In this document: one piece after another, positions 22,959 to 36,504 of the stretch
Position numbering within the stretch: position 1 is the first letter of the stretch
Layout: every line of letters starts with the position of its first letter
Source of the DNA: Nigrospora sphaerica
Lineage: Eukaryota; Ascomycota; Sordariomycetes; Amphisphaeriales; Apiosporaceae
Length of the DNA stretch: 64,000 nucleotides
Direction: 5' to 3'
Assembly (NCBI GenBank): GCA_018287875.1
Contig: JAGVVL010000009.1
Location: 1,798,001 to 1,862,000 of the forward strand
The notes under the pieces: generated by a model
The model's input: the letters and a program-made list of their open reading frames with translations, nothing else
Databases searched by the model: none
Told to the model about the DNA's origin: nothing
Translations under genes and position numbers: made by a program

Positions 22959-22994
<36 letters not shown>
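22944..22994. repeat. Compound (AC)n(TC)n microsatellite
   Basis: About eight AC units directly followed by about fourteen CT units, roughly 315 bp upstream of the minus-strand Asterix start codon. It could lie in that gene's promoter. Confidence 0.9.
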
Positions 22995-25134
22995 TACGCT
23001 TCTCTCACACACGCAAACCTATTCCATCTGGTTGATCTTTGTGGGGACAGTGACGGGGGTCTCTGTTCCTCTCCATCGACTCCTGTTCCCCCCTCCCTCC
23101 ATTTCCGGGAGCACCCATCCCGCGTCTTCCGGCCGGGCCCTTGTCATGTCCTTGCTCCCCGCTCAGAACGTACCTAATGTACTTGGGTAAAGTAGATAGC
23201 TAGCTGGAGTTTATGGTGTGGAAGGTAGCTAGAAAAGTTATAGGTGGTTAGGGTACCCCAAGTGCCGATTGAAGCTCGGCCTTGTCCACGGTTGTCATGC
23301 CATTATCTCTGCACATGTGTCCGCACCCTCGGCACAATCATCGGCACGGGATATCTCGAACACCCGGACTCGTCCATGTCACGCCTGGTCCGCACACATC
23401 AGATCGCTGCACTGCGTTTAGTCGGCCAGCCATGACGGCAAGTCTCGTCTCATCAGGCTCAATGGCCCTCGTCGCCTTCGGAGTCCAAGGTTCTCTATCC
23501 GATGGATGGGGGAGGCAGTATGGTGACATTCGCACCTCGACTAGACCCTGTCCATCATCCCCAGTTACTGAACAAATGGACCGCGTCGCTGGCAGTCGAC
23601 GGGGATCCTTTCTAGTCGATCAAATGAAACCCAGTCGGGAGACCAGCGCACACGCAGACACGCAGACACGCATATTGCTGCTACATGGCACACTGCCGGT
23701 CCATTTGTTGGCGGTTTGCTGAGAATACCGACCTGCCTTCACCTCGCACCCAGACGGGCAGCATGTAAGGCACGCCACGAAATGCGACATTAGCCGTCGG
23801 TCATCGACTGATATATCATTCATAGTCCCTAAGTCTCGGTTCAATACCTACCTACCTGCTTACCTACCTTGCTTACCTACATTGTATGCATCATGAATGT
23901 TAGGCCCCTGGTTTACCTGAGCGACGGCGGCTGCAGGATTACAGTTGGCTCCGCTTAAGCCCATAGCCAGATGCGGATAATATGTATGCAATAGTCTGAC
24001 TGCACTCGTGCCACGCACGACAACAACCGCTGCTATCATCCATATCTCCCCACCATATTGCTTAGGCACCCGGTATGATGCCATTGGCTGATGGCCGGAC
24101 AGGTCTCGTATGGGCAGGCATGCGCTCATTCGCTGCCGAGTTCAATGAGACGCCGAAGACGGCGAGATCCGCGGGTGTCGTATTGAGCCATGGATGTGTG
24201 ATGATTGTTTGTCTCCAGTGACCACCTAGTCAGTCATTAGGTAAAATCGGATCTCGCCTGCGTCCAGGTACGCTTTCGTGGCCGATGGATGAGCCACGCC
24301 AACCGATGCAATGGGCCGAAAGCGTCATGATCCCATTCATGCATACAGGGCCCAATAAGAAATGGTCCTATCAAGACATTGCCCCAATAAGTAAGGTAGG
24401 GAAGAGATTTGTATAGTAAGGACATACATACCTAACTACATGTTTTACTTACATACCCCGGTAACCTACCCAGCTTGCCGGCCATGGAGCCCAGTACCCC
24501 TCTCCAAGCGGAGCGGTGGAAAGAGAAGAGGAGGGGTGGTTGTGGCACCATGACACGGCATGTCAGAATGGTACAGGCTTCTCTCTTCAGCAGTATGCCG
24601 CCGCGTGTCGCTGCTATGTCCCTGTGTTTGTCGACTTCCGGTCCACCGCCCGCACCCCATACTCTGGGGGCATTGGCGACGTCTGGCAGCGTACACCTAT
24701 ACTAGTGGAAGTATTGTCGGCATTACTTACCTAGGTGCTACTCTAATGGATGCATATCGTGGTTCGCGGCTGCGGGGGAGCGTTGCGGTGAGCGCCTGCC
24801 GGCCCGGCTGGTCCTATTCGTAGGGGTCCATCCCTCCCTCCCTCTCCAAAGCGCGACTCGGAGATTTGGCACTCGCTTGCTGCGGCGAGATAGGAGCAGT
24901 CCGCATGGACCGCGTGACGGCCGAGGTTCCTTACAAAGCAGAAGGAGGGGGCCCATCCCGTACCGACGCCCATCGGCAACCCTGCCCCCGACGCCCCCGA
25001 CCAACTGGGCGAGCTGGGCAGGCCGACTGACGGCAAACCACTTGGCGCCTGACTCGGCTCGCCAAGGGCCCCTTCAGCCGCGGACCCCCATAAAAAGCAG
25101 AGCTGGCATCGACGGGCGAGACGGGTTCTGGACC

Positions 25135-25147
25135 GGGGGGGGGGGGG
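25135..25147. repeat. G13 homopolymer
   Basis: Thirteen consecutive G residues, C-rich on the other strand. A likely site of length variation and sequencing error. Confidence 0.85.
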
Positions 25148-26931
25148 TGGGTGCATTATGCCTGCTGACTGTCCCAGCATCGGAGCCCACTTGTCAGTGG
25201 TTTCGGTGCCAAACCCGGCGCCACCCCCCTCCCGTTGGCACAGGGCCATGATGGCGAGATGTGTAATCTAGGCCCCTCTCGGGTTACGTCCCGAATCGCG
25301 GGCTGTCGCAAAAGCTGAAGTCGCTCACGGCGGCAACACCAGACGGTCTGCGAATGGACGGGCGGGTGGCTGGGGTTGTCCTCGCACGTCAACTGTCCTC
25401 ATTTCCTTGCTTTCGGGCGCAACCATGGACGATGGTTCGGAGATGGACCCGTGGACACAGGGACGCCCACACACGCACATATCACATCGCGACATCTATC
25501 GCGCGTGGACAGGCTGGCAGGGTGGTTCCCGCAATTCCGATCCGCCGTAGATCGTATCCCTAGACGGGCAATGTACGTCGCGCACTCGCTCACTTGTCTG
25601 GGCTTGGCGGTCGGTTGTAGGAGGGCCGGCCAGGACCACTCAGCCCTCCCATCATCAGGTCTCTCTCACTGTCGCCTCGCCTCCCCTCTCCCTCTCTCGC
25701 TTTCTCTCTGATATGGTCCAAGCACCCTCCACCTTGGTCAGACCGGTCCGGCAACGCTGGAGCGAGGCGAGCGGCGGGCGGCGTGCGGGTGTGTACGGGT
25801 ATCGCATGTGGGCGGACTAGCTCGTCCCTGGTAAAGCTGCCTTTACCGGCCTAGCCAGCTTACGGAGATAGGGACATGGCCTGGGAGTCAGTGCAGGGGA
25901 GGGTCACACACGCTGTTCCGTGGAGAGAGGGCCACCCGCCTATTCCGGGGTCCGCCCCCATCCCTCCTGCATACCTATGTAGGTGTTATGTACTATGGAA
26001 GGTATCTATCCATGTAGACAGTAGTACTGCGTACAGAGAGGTAGATACTACGGGCTACTAACCTACATCCCGTCTGTCTACTATCCAGTACGCCGTAGAC
26101 GCTGCCCTGGCAAGAAAAAGAAGGAAAACGAAGAGGTCACCGCTACCTCCTGGTTGATTGGTGACTCCTTACCTAGGTTAAAGCACCTCCTAAAGCACAT
26201 AGTAAGCAGGGTTGTCGTCGACTGCGCTATCAACGGGCGTCGCTTCCCATGCCCACCAGTCATCCCGACAGGAGCAGACACGCCGACGGCACTTGGTTTG
26301 CTTTTGTCATTTCTCTGGCTACCTTTGCCTCCATCGCATCTCCCAACGTCGGGACCATCGATCGTAGTCTCTCACGTTTCATCCAGCCCGGCTGCTTGAA
26401 CCACGAGCCTACCTACTCTCCCCTTTTTTGTCTTTGCCCACGGCGCAGGCAGGCTTTTTTGGGCTCCCCCTTCCCAACCTGACCACCTGTTCGCTACCTA
26501 TTTGACTACAACACCCATACCCTGTCAATCTATTATTTTTAGGCAGAGGTACCTACCTACCTACTAACCTCGCGTCCGTCCATTCCCATACCACCTCCAA
26601 GGCCGAGAGCTTCGGATACGCCTCCAGCTAGTATCAAGAGAGAGTGCACCCGAGCACCCGCTCTACCTAAAAGGTGCCCCAGCTGTAGCACCCAACCGAG
26701 CCCATAACCGTGCGCCGCCCGTGCCAGGCCAGCCAGCCAGCCATTCATTCGCCTCCGTTGGTTGCAAGTGGCTGCCGATCGTACCCCGACGTCCGCCCTG
26801 ATCTCGTTCGTATCCGCCCCGACAACGACGACCGCCTCGTCTGCCTCTCCCCTCCCGACCCTCCTCATCCGAGGCCGTTATCGCACTGCACAACTTCCCA
26901 GAGACATGGCGCCGCGGTATACCAACCCACG

Positions 26932-29900
26932 ATGACCTCGCGGCCCCCATTGGCCGTGTCGCAGCGGCAACCTCAGCGGTCGCACTCCGGGCCTGGGTTG
27001 TCGCAGCGGCCCGCGGCGCAACAGCGAACGCTCTCCCACCAATACCTACCATCATCGCCTGTCCGCAAATCCGACGCCGGACTCCCCGAACTGCCCCTGG
27101 TCGACCCGGCCGATGGCTCCCAGTCTCGCTACGGTGCCGCTTCTCGGAGGGGAGGCTCGCGGCTCAAGCTGGAGCTGGCCAACGACGGCATCGACCATGC
27201 CGGCTTCAGCGAGAGCCCCCAGACTCTGGATCCCCTCTCAGCCAACAAAGTATTTACTCCATCTCGCATAATGGCTCCCATGCATGACGTTTCCGACTTG
27301 GGCGATCTAAGCCCCAACCCGTCGCGGTGCCAAACCGCCGACAACGACGCGGCCCCCTTGCCTATGCCTCCGAGGCGGGCGTGCTTCATCGTGCCCTCCT
27401 CCAACGCTCGACCTCCGCCGCCTCCCTCGGCCGCCGCCGCTCCGGCCAAGAAGGACACACGGCCGAAACCTTTCGTCCTCGAGACGCCGGCCGCCGCCCC
27501 GCGCTATGCGAACCCGGGCAAACAAGACGCCCTGGGCTACGCCGACTGGAATCCCTGGCATGGCGACCACCCTGAGGACAAGTTCTCGGATAGCATCATA
27601 AGGACGGGGTACTTCGACAAGGGTCCGGCCCAGACCGCGGCGGAGCTCACCTCGGCCAAAACGCCCTTGTTTCCCGCGCTCAAGCACAAATCCGGTCTTC
27701 ATACTCTCTCGACCATATTCACATCCATCATGAACCAGCGGCGACAGAGCGGCCAGATCACCTCGGCTTCTACCTTTAAACCGCCGCCTCGAGTCACGCT
27801 GACCGATACCAAAAGGGAAGTATGGCTCAAGGATCTCGCAAACCCCACCATATCGCTTCGGCGACTCAGCCGCACCATTCCTCATGGCATTCGAGGCAAG
27901 GTTTTGCTGGAGCAGTGCCTGAACAAACATGTGCCGACGGACCGCGCCGTCTGGCTCGCTAAGTGTGTTGGCGCCAACGAGATACGCGCCTTCAAGAGGA
28001 AAGGCGTGAACGGCGCCTTCGTCATGGGCGGAGAGGCCAAGTGGATCCGCGACTGGACCGTCTTCGTCGAGCAGTTCCTCGAGAGTGTGGTAAGCGCATT
28101 CGGGGAGAAAGAGTGGAAGGCCAAAGTCACGTATGCGTAAGTACAATAGGTCCGCAGCCGGAGGGGAGCAGAAACTGACCTACCGCTGTAGTATACGGCT
28201 TGCGACGCATCTCTACGCCGAGCATCTGCTCGACCGCGATCATTACGTGGACTGGCTGGTCTCGGGCCTCGAGAACAGCCCACAGGCGAGGCTGCCGATG
28301 TGGTTCCTGATGATCCAAGTCTACTGGAAGGATTTGCTCCGTGCGCGAAAGACTGGGCGGCGGCTGGCGGCCGCCGTCTTACAGCACCACAGCGCCGTGC
28401 ACCATCATCCGGACCGCCATCTTCTCCTGCCTCTATATAACCAGCTATCGTCTCTGCTCAGGTCCCTTTTACTAACGGGTCGAGAAAGTTTCGTGCAGCC
28501 AGCGACGTGGGCTAAATATCGGGCTACGATCCTGTCCTCTCTGCCCATCGACGACACCGCGCAAAGGAACGCATTTCAAATCACCGACGCACGCAATGAC
28601 CAACTCGCCAGCACTCACGTCAAGTCCCAGCCAGCTGTCCGCGGTATCGTCGTCAAACTGCTCGACACCACTCTGCGGAAGCCGTTCCAGGATGACCTGT
28701 CTACACAGATATGGAAGGTGAGCGAGGACAAACTTGGCCTGGCGAAGGTTGTCCTTGAATGGTGCATATCACTATATCGCCCTGGGATCGCAAAGGTCTT
28801 CGTCGCGGCAGCTACTCTCCGGTCATGGGCCGCCCTCGACGTCGACATTACTAGTGTCATTATCGATTTTCTCGACTCGCACGCACTCCGAGAGTTGGAT
28901 CGCAAACGTCTGGTCTACCATCTCGTGTCGGAATTAGTCCGCACGCACCATTTCTCGGTTCCGCGCTATCTTCAATGGCTCATAGCCAGAGGCGGGTTGT
29001 CGGATCCCAGCGAGACAGCCCCTGACGGACCTTGCCTCACGAGGCTCTTAGTCGAAGTCCCTACGCATTCACTCAACGACTCGATGAGACGCCTTCGCGC
29101 GTCGGTTCTCTGGAGAGCAGGTTACTCGGCGGAGGCCGAGGCCGACGATATCGCCAACGCCATCAGGTGTGTGAAGCACACTCTGGGCGCCCCTTTCGAT
29201 GCCCATGACCCCATTCACCAGAGAAAGCCGATGGGGTTGAAGAAACTTGTTCGGCGCATACGACTGAGCAGTCATTCTCTTCAGTCAGCGGTCGGAGCTT
29301 GGCTGAGCCACGACTTTGTCACCCGCTTCGCACCGTGCACGCAAGCTGAGAAGAGCGGTATTGCCGTCACGGGCTTCAATCTCGAGTCAGTGCGTACTCT
29401 TCTGGAGGCTGCCGATGATTATACGATGTTGGAGCACGTCTTGAGGACACTGGCGACTTCGTCTAACCCTGAGCTGCTTGCGGCCTGTGCCGACACGGTG
29501 AACCTTCATCTACCGGTCTTCGCGGCTATGGGATCGGCTAGGGTGCTCTTCGATAGCCTCTGCGAACGTCTCAAATTCATATCTGGGGGGCTGGGGATCA
29601 GCGTACGGCCAATTCTCTTCTCCTTGTCGAAACTCGCCCCACGAATCCCCGGCCTGGCAGATCTCGCTTCGCAGCTCCATAACGAGCTGATGCGGGCAGA
29701 TCGGAGCAACGCCGTCGATGCATCCTCGCCCCTTTCCGACAACATGGCCACACAGCTGCAAGACGACGAGACGGAGTTGAACGATTCCATCGAGAAGCTG
29801 GCGAGCTATACCAGCGCGGACCGACTGACCATGGAGCGACTGTTCCAGACCATCATCAACCGTCTGCAGAATTGCTGGGGCAAGGCTGATGAGCGCCAGA

Positions 29901-31516
29901 AACCGTACTGTGTACTGATGACGAGGCTGCGTGTCTTCGACCCTGTGCATTTCGACACCATGATGAGGGGCTGGGTCCAGCACATCCGCAAATTGACCCA
30001 CAGGCCTCCGGTGAAGCACATCTTTCCGCTCTTGATCAGCTCCGGCTGTCTGTCGCTGGCCGTCCTATTCTCCACGGCGCGGCCGATGACGCAGCCTGGT
30101 CAGAACCAGAGCGGACCGGTCGGGTTCGCTTCGATCTACATGCAGGAGGTGCTGCAGGCCTTGATCATGGAGGTATCGCCGAACCAATTCATGACTTACG
30201 AGGACTGTTACCGTTTTCGCATCATCCAACAACAGGCACGAGCTGACCACTTGAAGGAGCTCATGCTCTTGACGAGGGGAGCTTTGTCCGAATACTCGGC
30301 CTCCCGCCACCAACAAACGCCCATCGATCAACCGCTGGACGAAAGTCAGACGCAGATGCAGTTTCTTGAGCTTCTCCGCAGTTTTATTCTCGTTGATGCT
30401 CATGCCGCCAGTCAAACCCTCTTGCTCAAGAGTCCCGATGCCAAGCTCACGGCTCTGATCGAGACGATCACGACGAAGCTACTGATCCCCGAGGGCGACG
30501 GAGGGCAAAAGACTTTCGAGCAGGTCCTCGAGCTGGCGAATGAGTTTACACTACCCTTCTGCCAAGTCAAGCTCTTGTTGAATCTCGCTTGTGACGAAAG
30601 CGCGGGGCACAATGGCTCAGAGCGACTGGAATCGCACCTAGCCTTGCTTTCGAAGGCCATGGATAACGCCCTGGAGGCCAACAACATCATGTGGACGGGG
30701 ATACTCTCGTGCCTAAGTCCCGAAGTGACGCAGCACATGAAGGGTCGGGCCGAGTCGCGCTTCCTGGACCTCATGCCATCCCTGAAAGGCTCGGCTACCA
30801 CGGACCCTACGTCGGAGCACGATCTTCACATTGCCGAAAACCTGTTTGCCGTTATTGATTCGATCATGCGAGGATCACCGACAGCGAAGTCGGCGCAACT
30901 ATCCAACGCCATGGTAGACAAGCTTGCCGACCAATGGGAAATCCTGGCATCTTCAAGTGCTGAGAGCGCACCCCTCAAGGAAGCCACGCTCTCACGGTGG
31001 CTGCCCCTTCTCCTTTCATATTTGACGTTGCATGCGTCTTCGACTGGCGCGGCCGACAGCTCGAAGGCTGTCCACGAGCTGCGTGGTCGAGCTTGTCTGG
31101 CATTGGCTGGGCTTACGCAAGAACTTGACAGTTTCCAGTCACCGCATCTCGCCGCGCGCGCCTTCGACCTTGGGCTCATGCTCGTCGACGGCCTGGCGGA
31201 CGAGGCACGCCTGCAGTGTGTGCGTGCGGTCAAGGAAGCGGCTTCGGATCCTCGACTGCGGTATCTGTTTAGCTTCGCCCCGAACCCGGCCGAGAAGCTT
31301 ATGATGGCTCACCGCGAAAAGCCGGCGGCGGGAATGAGCGCCAACGAGAAGCGCCAAATGGCGCTCAGCATGGGCCTCGGAATGGCCATGCTGCCCGAGC
31401 GGCTGAGCCCATTCGTCATGCGGCGATGGGAGATTCTCAACGAGCCCACTCCCAACATTGGAGAAAATGACACGAGCTTGAGTCTCCATCTCTTCGAAGC
31501 CCGGAAGATCCAATAA
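26932..31516 (+). CDS. MED12: Mediator complex subunit 12 (Srb8)
   Basis: Subunit of the Cdk8 kinase module (Cdk8, cyclin C, Med12, Med13) that reversibly binds Mediator and tunes RNA polymerase II transcription. Two exons, 26932-28136 and 28192-31516, joined over a 55-bp intron (GTAAGT...CTGTAG), give 1509 aa, the usual size for filamentous fungi. The N-terminus starts MTSRPPLAVSQRQPQRS and is disordered. The conserved Med12 N-terminal domain follows (GYFDKGPAQTAAELTSA, PALKHKSGLHTLSTIF, WLKDLANPTISLRRLSRTIP, KVLLEQCLNK). The rest is a long helical repeat-like body. An upstream in-frame ATG at 26710 would add 74 residues, but 26932 matches where related proteins begin. Pyrimidine-rich sequence precedes it. 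Confidence 0.94.
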
Positions 31517-34500
31517 CGCGGCGGCTTGTCCCCTCAACCTCCTTATCTCCCTCTTTTCTTTTGTGCAAACTATTACATATTTAGCTGGCTGCATGGCGGG
31601 CATTTGGGCATCGGCGCGTGGTGTCGGCACTCTCTCTATCGTATCTCGTGTTTATAATACCTTGGATGCATGTTCGGGCATGAGGTGCGGGTCGGGACCG
31701 TACAGGATGGTGTTTGGGTGCATTCGAATAGAGAAGCTCAACATTCCGCCGTATCGTGTTATTACAGGCGGGCCATGCTACGCAACAGCGGCATCGTTGG
31801 CACAATTCTCTTCCCTTGGTTTCCCCCTTTTTCCTTTTGAGCGTGCCAGAGTGGCATCACTCGTTTCTCTCAAATGAGCAAGCATACGGCGGCATGGGTC
31901 ACGACGGCCAGAAGCATTCAAATTTGTGCGTCAGGGGATCACATTGTACACAACATCAGTGATAAGGCCGCGGGCAGCGGTTGAAACATGCGGAAGATAT
32001 CAGACCATGCACTCAGGTTCCGGTAGCCGTGACGACACCGAATACCGCGCAAGCGCAAGCCGGTGGGCCGGCCTACGGGAAAGGCCGTGGCTAGAGACGC
32101 CGTTGCGAAGGGTACGACCCGGTTCCCAAGGCCCAAGGACACGGCTTGGCTCAGACAACCAGGTGGTGGACGGCGGTAGCTCCATGTTCGTCCCTTCTCG
32201 CTCCTGAACGGACCGCCCCGTCCTGTCCTGTCCCGACCAAAAGTGGCGCCCCGTTGCTGACTAGCCAGCCGGCATGCTGGCATGCATTTCTCTACGTCAG
32301 CCCTTTCCCCTCTTGGCGAGACGAGACAAGCCTCGTTCCTCCTCCGAAGCGAGCCCAACACCCTGAGAGCTGCCCTTCATTTCTGAAGCAGCTCACATGC
32401 TTGTCGCTGTCGCTATTGCCGCCGCCTCGAGGCGTAGAACCGTCGTATGGCGAAAGCGGTCGCCGGGTGGGTGCGATTTCTTTTCCCAGTACGTCCACAG
32501 TCCTCCAATTTGTAAGCCTAGCCGTAGTGGGCCCGCGTGCTGGTATGCCTGAGCATTGCCGGCGGCCTCGTGCCTCGGTGGACAGGCCTCTCAGAAGTAC
32601 GGGTCCCCCCAGCCGTACCATTCAAGCCGGGGGACACACAACCTTATCAACTTCCTCACAACCACTGCGCCCAGGAAAGGACGGTGGCGGCGTTTTCGTA
32701 TGTCGCCACTCATCATCACGTGTCCTGCGCTGCCGAGCTTGGGGTCGAAGGCGGCGAAGGGGAGGCGCCGGAGGCGCCGGGCGGCAGTGCGCTGAGCAGC
32801 ATATTGTGCAAGGGCAGGCTGTATGCCGCCCTTTGGTGAATGGACCAGGTGTCGAGCAGGTCGGGCAGCAGCACGACGTCGGAGATGGCCCCGTGAAGTC
32901 GCACGGCCGGGGGTCGTCGGTTGGCCCGAAGAGCGGGCGACGGGGCGTCCATGGCGTGCGATGGGCGTCACCGAGATGCCCGAGTAAAGGTAAGTAAGTA
33001 GTTGCAAAGTGAGTATTGGGAATCCCAGGGTCTCGCCGTGCTCGACACTGTTGTCGTGGTCGTCGCTGTATCCGGGGCTCTGGGTGTCTAAAAGGACTGA
33101 CTTCCTTCGTCACGGGTGACGGCTCTGACATCCAATCGTATCGGGTCTGGCTCTCTTCGCAGGCCAGCTGGGGAGGAGACGGACAGAAGATGCCGCGTCT
33201 CCCCGCCACGGCTCACGAGTATTTCTTATGTGGTGACTCCCACGATGGCCCGGCTGAGCACCACCGTGGGCGTATTGACTGCCCGCCTCCCTGGACTACG
33301 CGCGTTACCATCGTCTTGGTCGTCGGCGGCCGGTTCCCAAAAGAATTGCGCCACGACGTCTCGCAGGCGACCGCCGATGGTGCCATGGGGACGGGTGACA
33401 CCCAACATCGTATGTTTGTGGCCCGGTGCCGTCGTCAGGTTCCCCGTACCCTCGCGTGTGCAGAGCGGGCGGGGAAGCGGAAATGTTCAGGAGGGAAGGG
33501 TGGCGTGCAGTCAAATTACCAATACAGCTTCATAGAAGTAATTCATTTGACTCCCTTACTTACCCCATCACGTCCCAATGGGCCGGCTGCTAGCTTAAGT
33601 CGGAAAAAAAAACGTGGGAGGCATAAGTAGGTTAGTCTCTCATCTCACGTGGGAGCCATCGCGCGGGGATGGGCAATTTAGGTAATCTATGTACGACAAC
33701 ACTGGCGGTCTAGACATGAGTTTAATTGCGAACCCGGTAGGTTGTCAACGCAAAAGCTGGGGTCGGGGGACAGACGTCAACGTCTCTACTGGCTGGTAAT
33801 TGGCTGCACATCCAGACACTCGAGTGTTTACTTCTTCGCCTCTCTTGTATACTTCCCTTGTTAAGTGCTGATTGATTACTTCCAGCGTTGGTTCAGGGTT
33901 CCCGGTTCGGATTGAATTCGACGGGATGGCGGGATGGCGGTCTTGACCAGATGGCAGGCATGACATCCAGACTGGAATCGTGGATGGCAAGCGTCCCATG
34001 GGAAACTCTTGGTCGACGTCGCTGCTTCCAGACCAACCTCTCGCAAAAGAAGGTACGACCCATGTTCCTCTCACCTCTTACATGGAAGGGATGGGCCCTT
34101 ACGAGAGGGAGCCCTAGTGGCAGGTGTGGAGTGGAGAAAACAACCCCGTCCGTGTGAAGGTTCCTGCATTGCGGCTGCCCCCCCTGCCGAATGCACCCCT
34201 TCTCAAACGGTCATCATGCACGCACGAGCGCGCTCGCTCTCTCCCGCCCTCAACGCCCGTCTTGGGCATGGTCGACCATGACGAAAGAGAGAGAGAAAGA
34301 GAGGGAAAACGAGGGGGGCGGACAATCATCACCTTTCATATCTACTTCAGGCAAGAGGTAGTCATCCGTCATGGATGGTATCATCTGTCTGTCCATTCCA
34401 TCACCCCGCCGCCGGTCTGGCCTGGACGGTGGAAGATGCCGTGTAAGCCGGGCGGTTGACGCTTCTCCATCTCTCCTCCATTCCCATCCATCCGTGCTCG

Positions 34501-35159
34501 CCTCTCGAAGGGAAAATGGGTCCGTAGCGTCCATCTCCGTCTCCGTCCCCACTCTCAACCCCGGCTTTCCTCCAACCATCCATCTTCCGCTCGCTTTCTC
34601 CCTCTCCAGCACTACCAACGCTCGTCTTTGGGTTGGGTTTCAGGGCTGAAACCAGGTGCCAGTCTTCCTCCTTGGCCCCTGCGACGACGTCCGTCGCAGC
34701 CCCGCCGCCCTGCCGCCCTGCCAAAACGGCAGCATCGCCGCCCTCGTCCGCCCAAGATTCATGTTGCGCGCGAAGAGTCGAGGCGCCCGCTTCGGTGGGG
34801 TCCCAATATCTTGGCTTGCGGCTCTTCCTTGCCGTCAGCCTCTCTCGCCCTTCTAATGACCGTCCCGCCGTTCGACCTTGCCCCCTTCTAGTGCCGGTCG
34901 CTCTTCGTGCTAGTTTCCCGTCGGGTTCTCGTCTTCTTCTATATACTAGTCTTTGGTTCCGACTTTCGTTCCCGGCAGATCTGCGATCCGCCCTCACTTG
35001 TCGTCCTCTTTCCGTGCGTATCTTCTTCTTGCTCATATACCCCCTTCGCATCCGTCACTCATCATCGGTTCCGAAAAAACCAGCTGGTCTGATAAAGCCC
35101 GTAATACTACGCCCGCGCCTCTTCACACCGCCTTCCCCGTAATCGCCCAATCCTCCAAG
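31517..35159. other. Spacer and leader upstream of the MC69-like gene
   Basis: About 3.6 kb with overlapping short frames on both strands but no recognised protein. From about 34480 the plus strand becomes pyrimidine-rich, with a TATA-like TCTATATACTAG at about 34938-34949. This is consistent with promoter and a long 5' leader for the gene at 35160. Confidence 0.55.
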
Positions 35160-35384
35160 ATGAAGACTGCTTTCGCCCTCGTCATGGCTGCCGCCGCCTC
35201 TCTCGCGTCGGCCGGTGTCGTCATCACTCCCGTCTTCAAGAACCAAGTCATCCAGGCGAGCAAGGGCGACTGCTTCTTCGGCGTCACCACGCCCGAGGGC
35301 TGCGCGTAAGTCTATCCCCACCCCGCCCCGGCCCAGCTGCGAGCGGCGAGCTGATCGACCCAATACAGTCCGCTCCGGAAGTAG
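35160..35384 (+). CDS. MC69: MC69-like small secreted protein (53 aa)
   Basis: Predicted secreted peptide resembling MC69, a 54-residue protein of Magnaporthe oryzae reported to be needed for infection by several plant pathogens. Two exons, 35160-35305 and 35369-35384, are split by a 63-bp intron (GTAAGT...TACAG); exon 2 adds only five codons and the stop. Residues 1-18 form a signal peptide (Lys, then an Ala-rich hydrophobic core, likely cut after ASA). The mature chain of about 35 residues has exactly two cysteines, C38 and C48, ten apart. That matches the two essential cysteines I recall for MC69 (36 and 46). The C-terminus after the second Cys is APLRK. Presence does not imply plant pathogenicity, since saprotrophs and insect pathogens may carry relatives. 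Family assignment rests on length, cysteine spacing and signal peptide from memory. Confidence 0.75.
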
Positions 35385-36504
35385 GGCGCTTCACGGCACG
35401 ACGGAGGAAGAGGGAGAGACCCCAACTATTGCGCCTGGTGAGGCAGCGCCACAAGCGAGCCCCCCATAGTTGAAGGGAACTTGACTGTTCCATAATACGA
35501 CAAGACGGTAACGGCGACAAAACACGTGACGGCCATGTCCACTACACCTATTTATTCATCTATTCACCACCCAACGGCGGCTGCTCCATCCAACGCTCGG
35601 TTGCGCTACGAGCCCAGCTGCCCGCCTCATGGCGCCAAGGGCACAGTTCTGTCCATGATGCTACGCCGTGCCGGCATAGACCGCGACCGGTATGGTTCAT
35701 GTACCTAGTGCTACCAGCCCCGACCGGCGTAGCCGCCTGGACCACTTCCACCACCTTCAGCGCGGGTTACAAGCGAGGCACGACAGGCTAGCACTGTCGT
35801 GCCCGGCCTCACTTCCGCTCTGGGGTCTTTGGGACAACGGGGCCGAAATGGGGCCTGCTAATGGACCAAGATGGGGCCCACCGCGCGAGGCGTCCCTTCA
35901 TCCGTATAGAGTCCTCGGCCAGCATCTACTGCCCCCGGCGGTCCTGTGGTTAAGGGGTGGAGTCTCGGATATTGGGTGGCTTGCAGCTTTGGTTGGTCTT
36001 GGTTATAGAATAATCTAAACACGGAACACTAAACAGCTACACCACTTTGGAGCTAGCTTATGACCTGCCCTTTTTGCAAGGACCCCTTGTTAAGATAATT
36101 GGGTGTACACACCCCCTCTGTGACTGCTTGCGGCTCCCACACAACCGATGATACACATTCGAAATGCGGCGCCAGTTGCAGCATAAACTCTAAATACGAT
36201 GCAATACATGCTCTCCTATCGAGGAAATACTAGTGGCCTCTTTCGCCCTGTTAACAATGCAGACCATCAAACCCAGATGAAAAGCCGTGGTGGTATCGGT
36301 AGGCGCGTAAGAAATGCAAAAAGTAGTCAACATCGCATGCGACTCTGCTGGATCTTGCCCGCTGCCACCTCGATGCTCTGATATGCGCCCGAACTCCTCC
36401 AAATATGCAGCAAATAGAACGAAGTCCCTCTCCCACAACGAGCCGTAGCCTCGTCTCGCAAGGGCGGAGGCGATGTCGGGCCTTCTTCGTGCCCGCGACT
36501 CCAA
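35385..36504. other. Spacer between convergent MC69-like and PQ-loop genes
   Basis: 3' flanks of two convergent genes. The stretch 36000-36250 is AT-richer than its surroundings. No supported coding sequence or RNA gene. Confidence 0.55.

Larger units (their letters stand above)
22629..26931. other. Spacer between the Asterix and MED12 genes
   Basis: About 4.3 kb containing the divergent upstream regions of both genes. It holds a CA/CT microsatellite, a G13 run, and TACCTA/TAGGTA clusters (23170-23235, 23848-23885, 24421-24475, 25975-26090, 26541-26565). CT-rich stretches lie at 23000-23130 and 25660-25710, and pyrimidine-rich MED12 leader sequence from about 26290. No supported gene. Confidence 0.55.

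Noticed and set aside
32591..33209. Minus-strand frames near a GC-rich patch
   Set aside because: Several frames open together, none protein-like on inspection.
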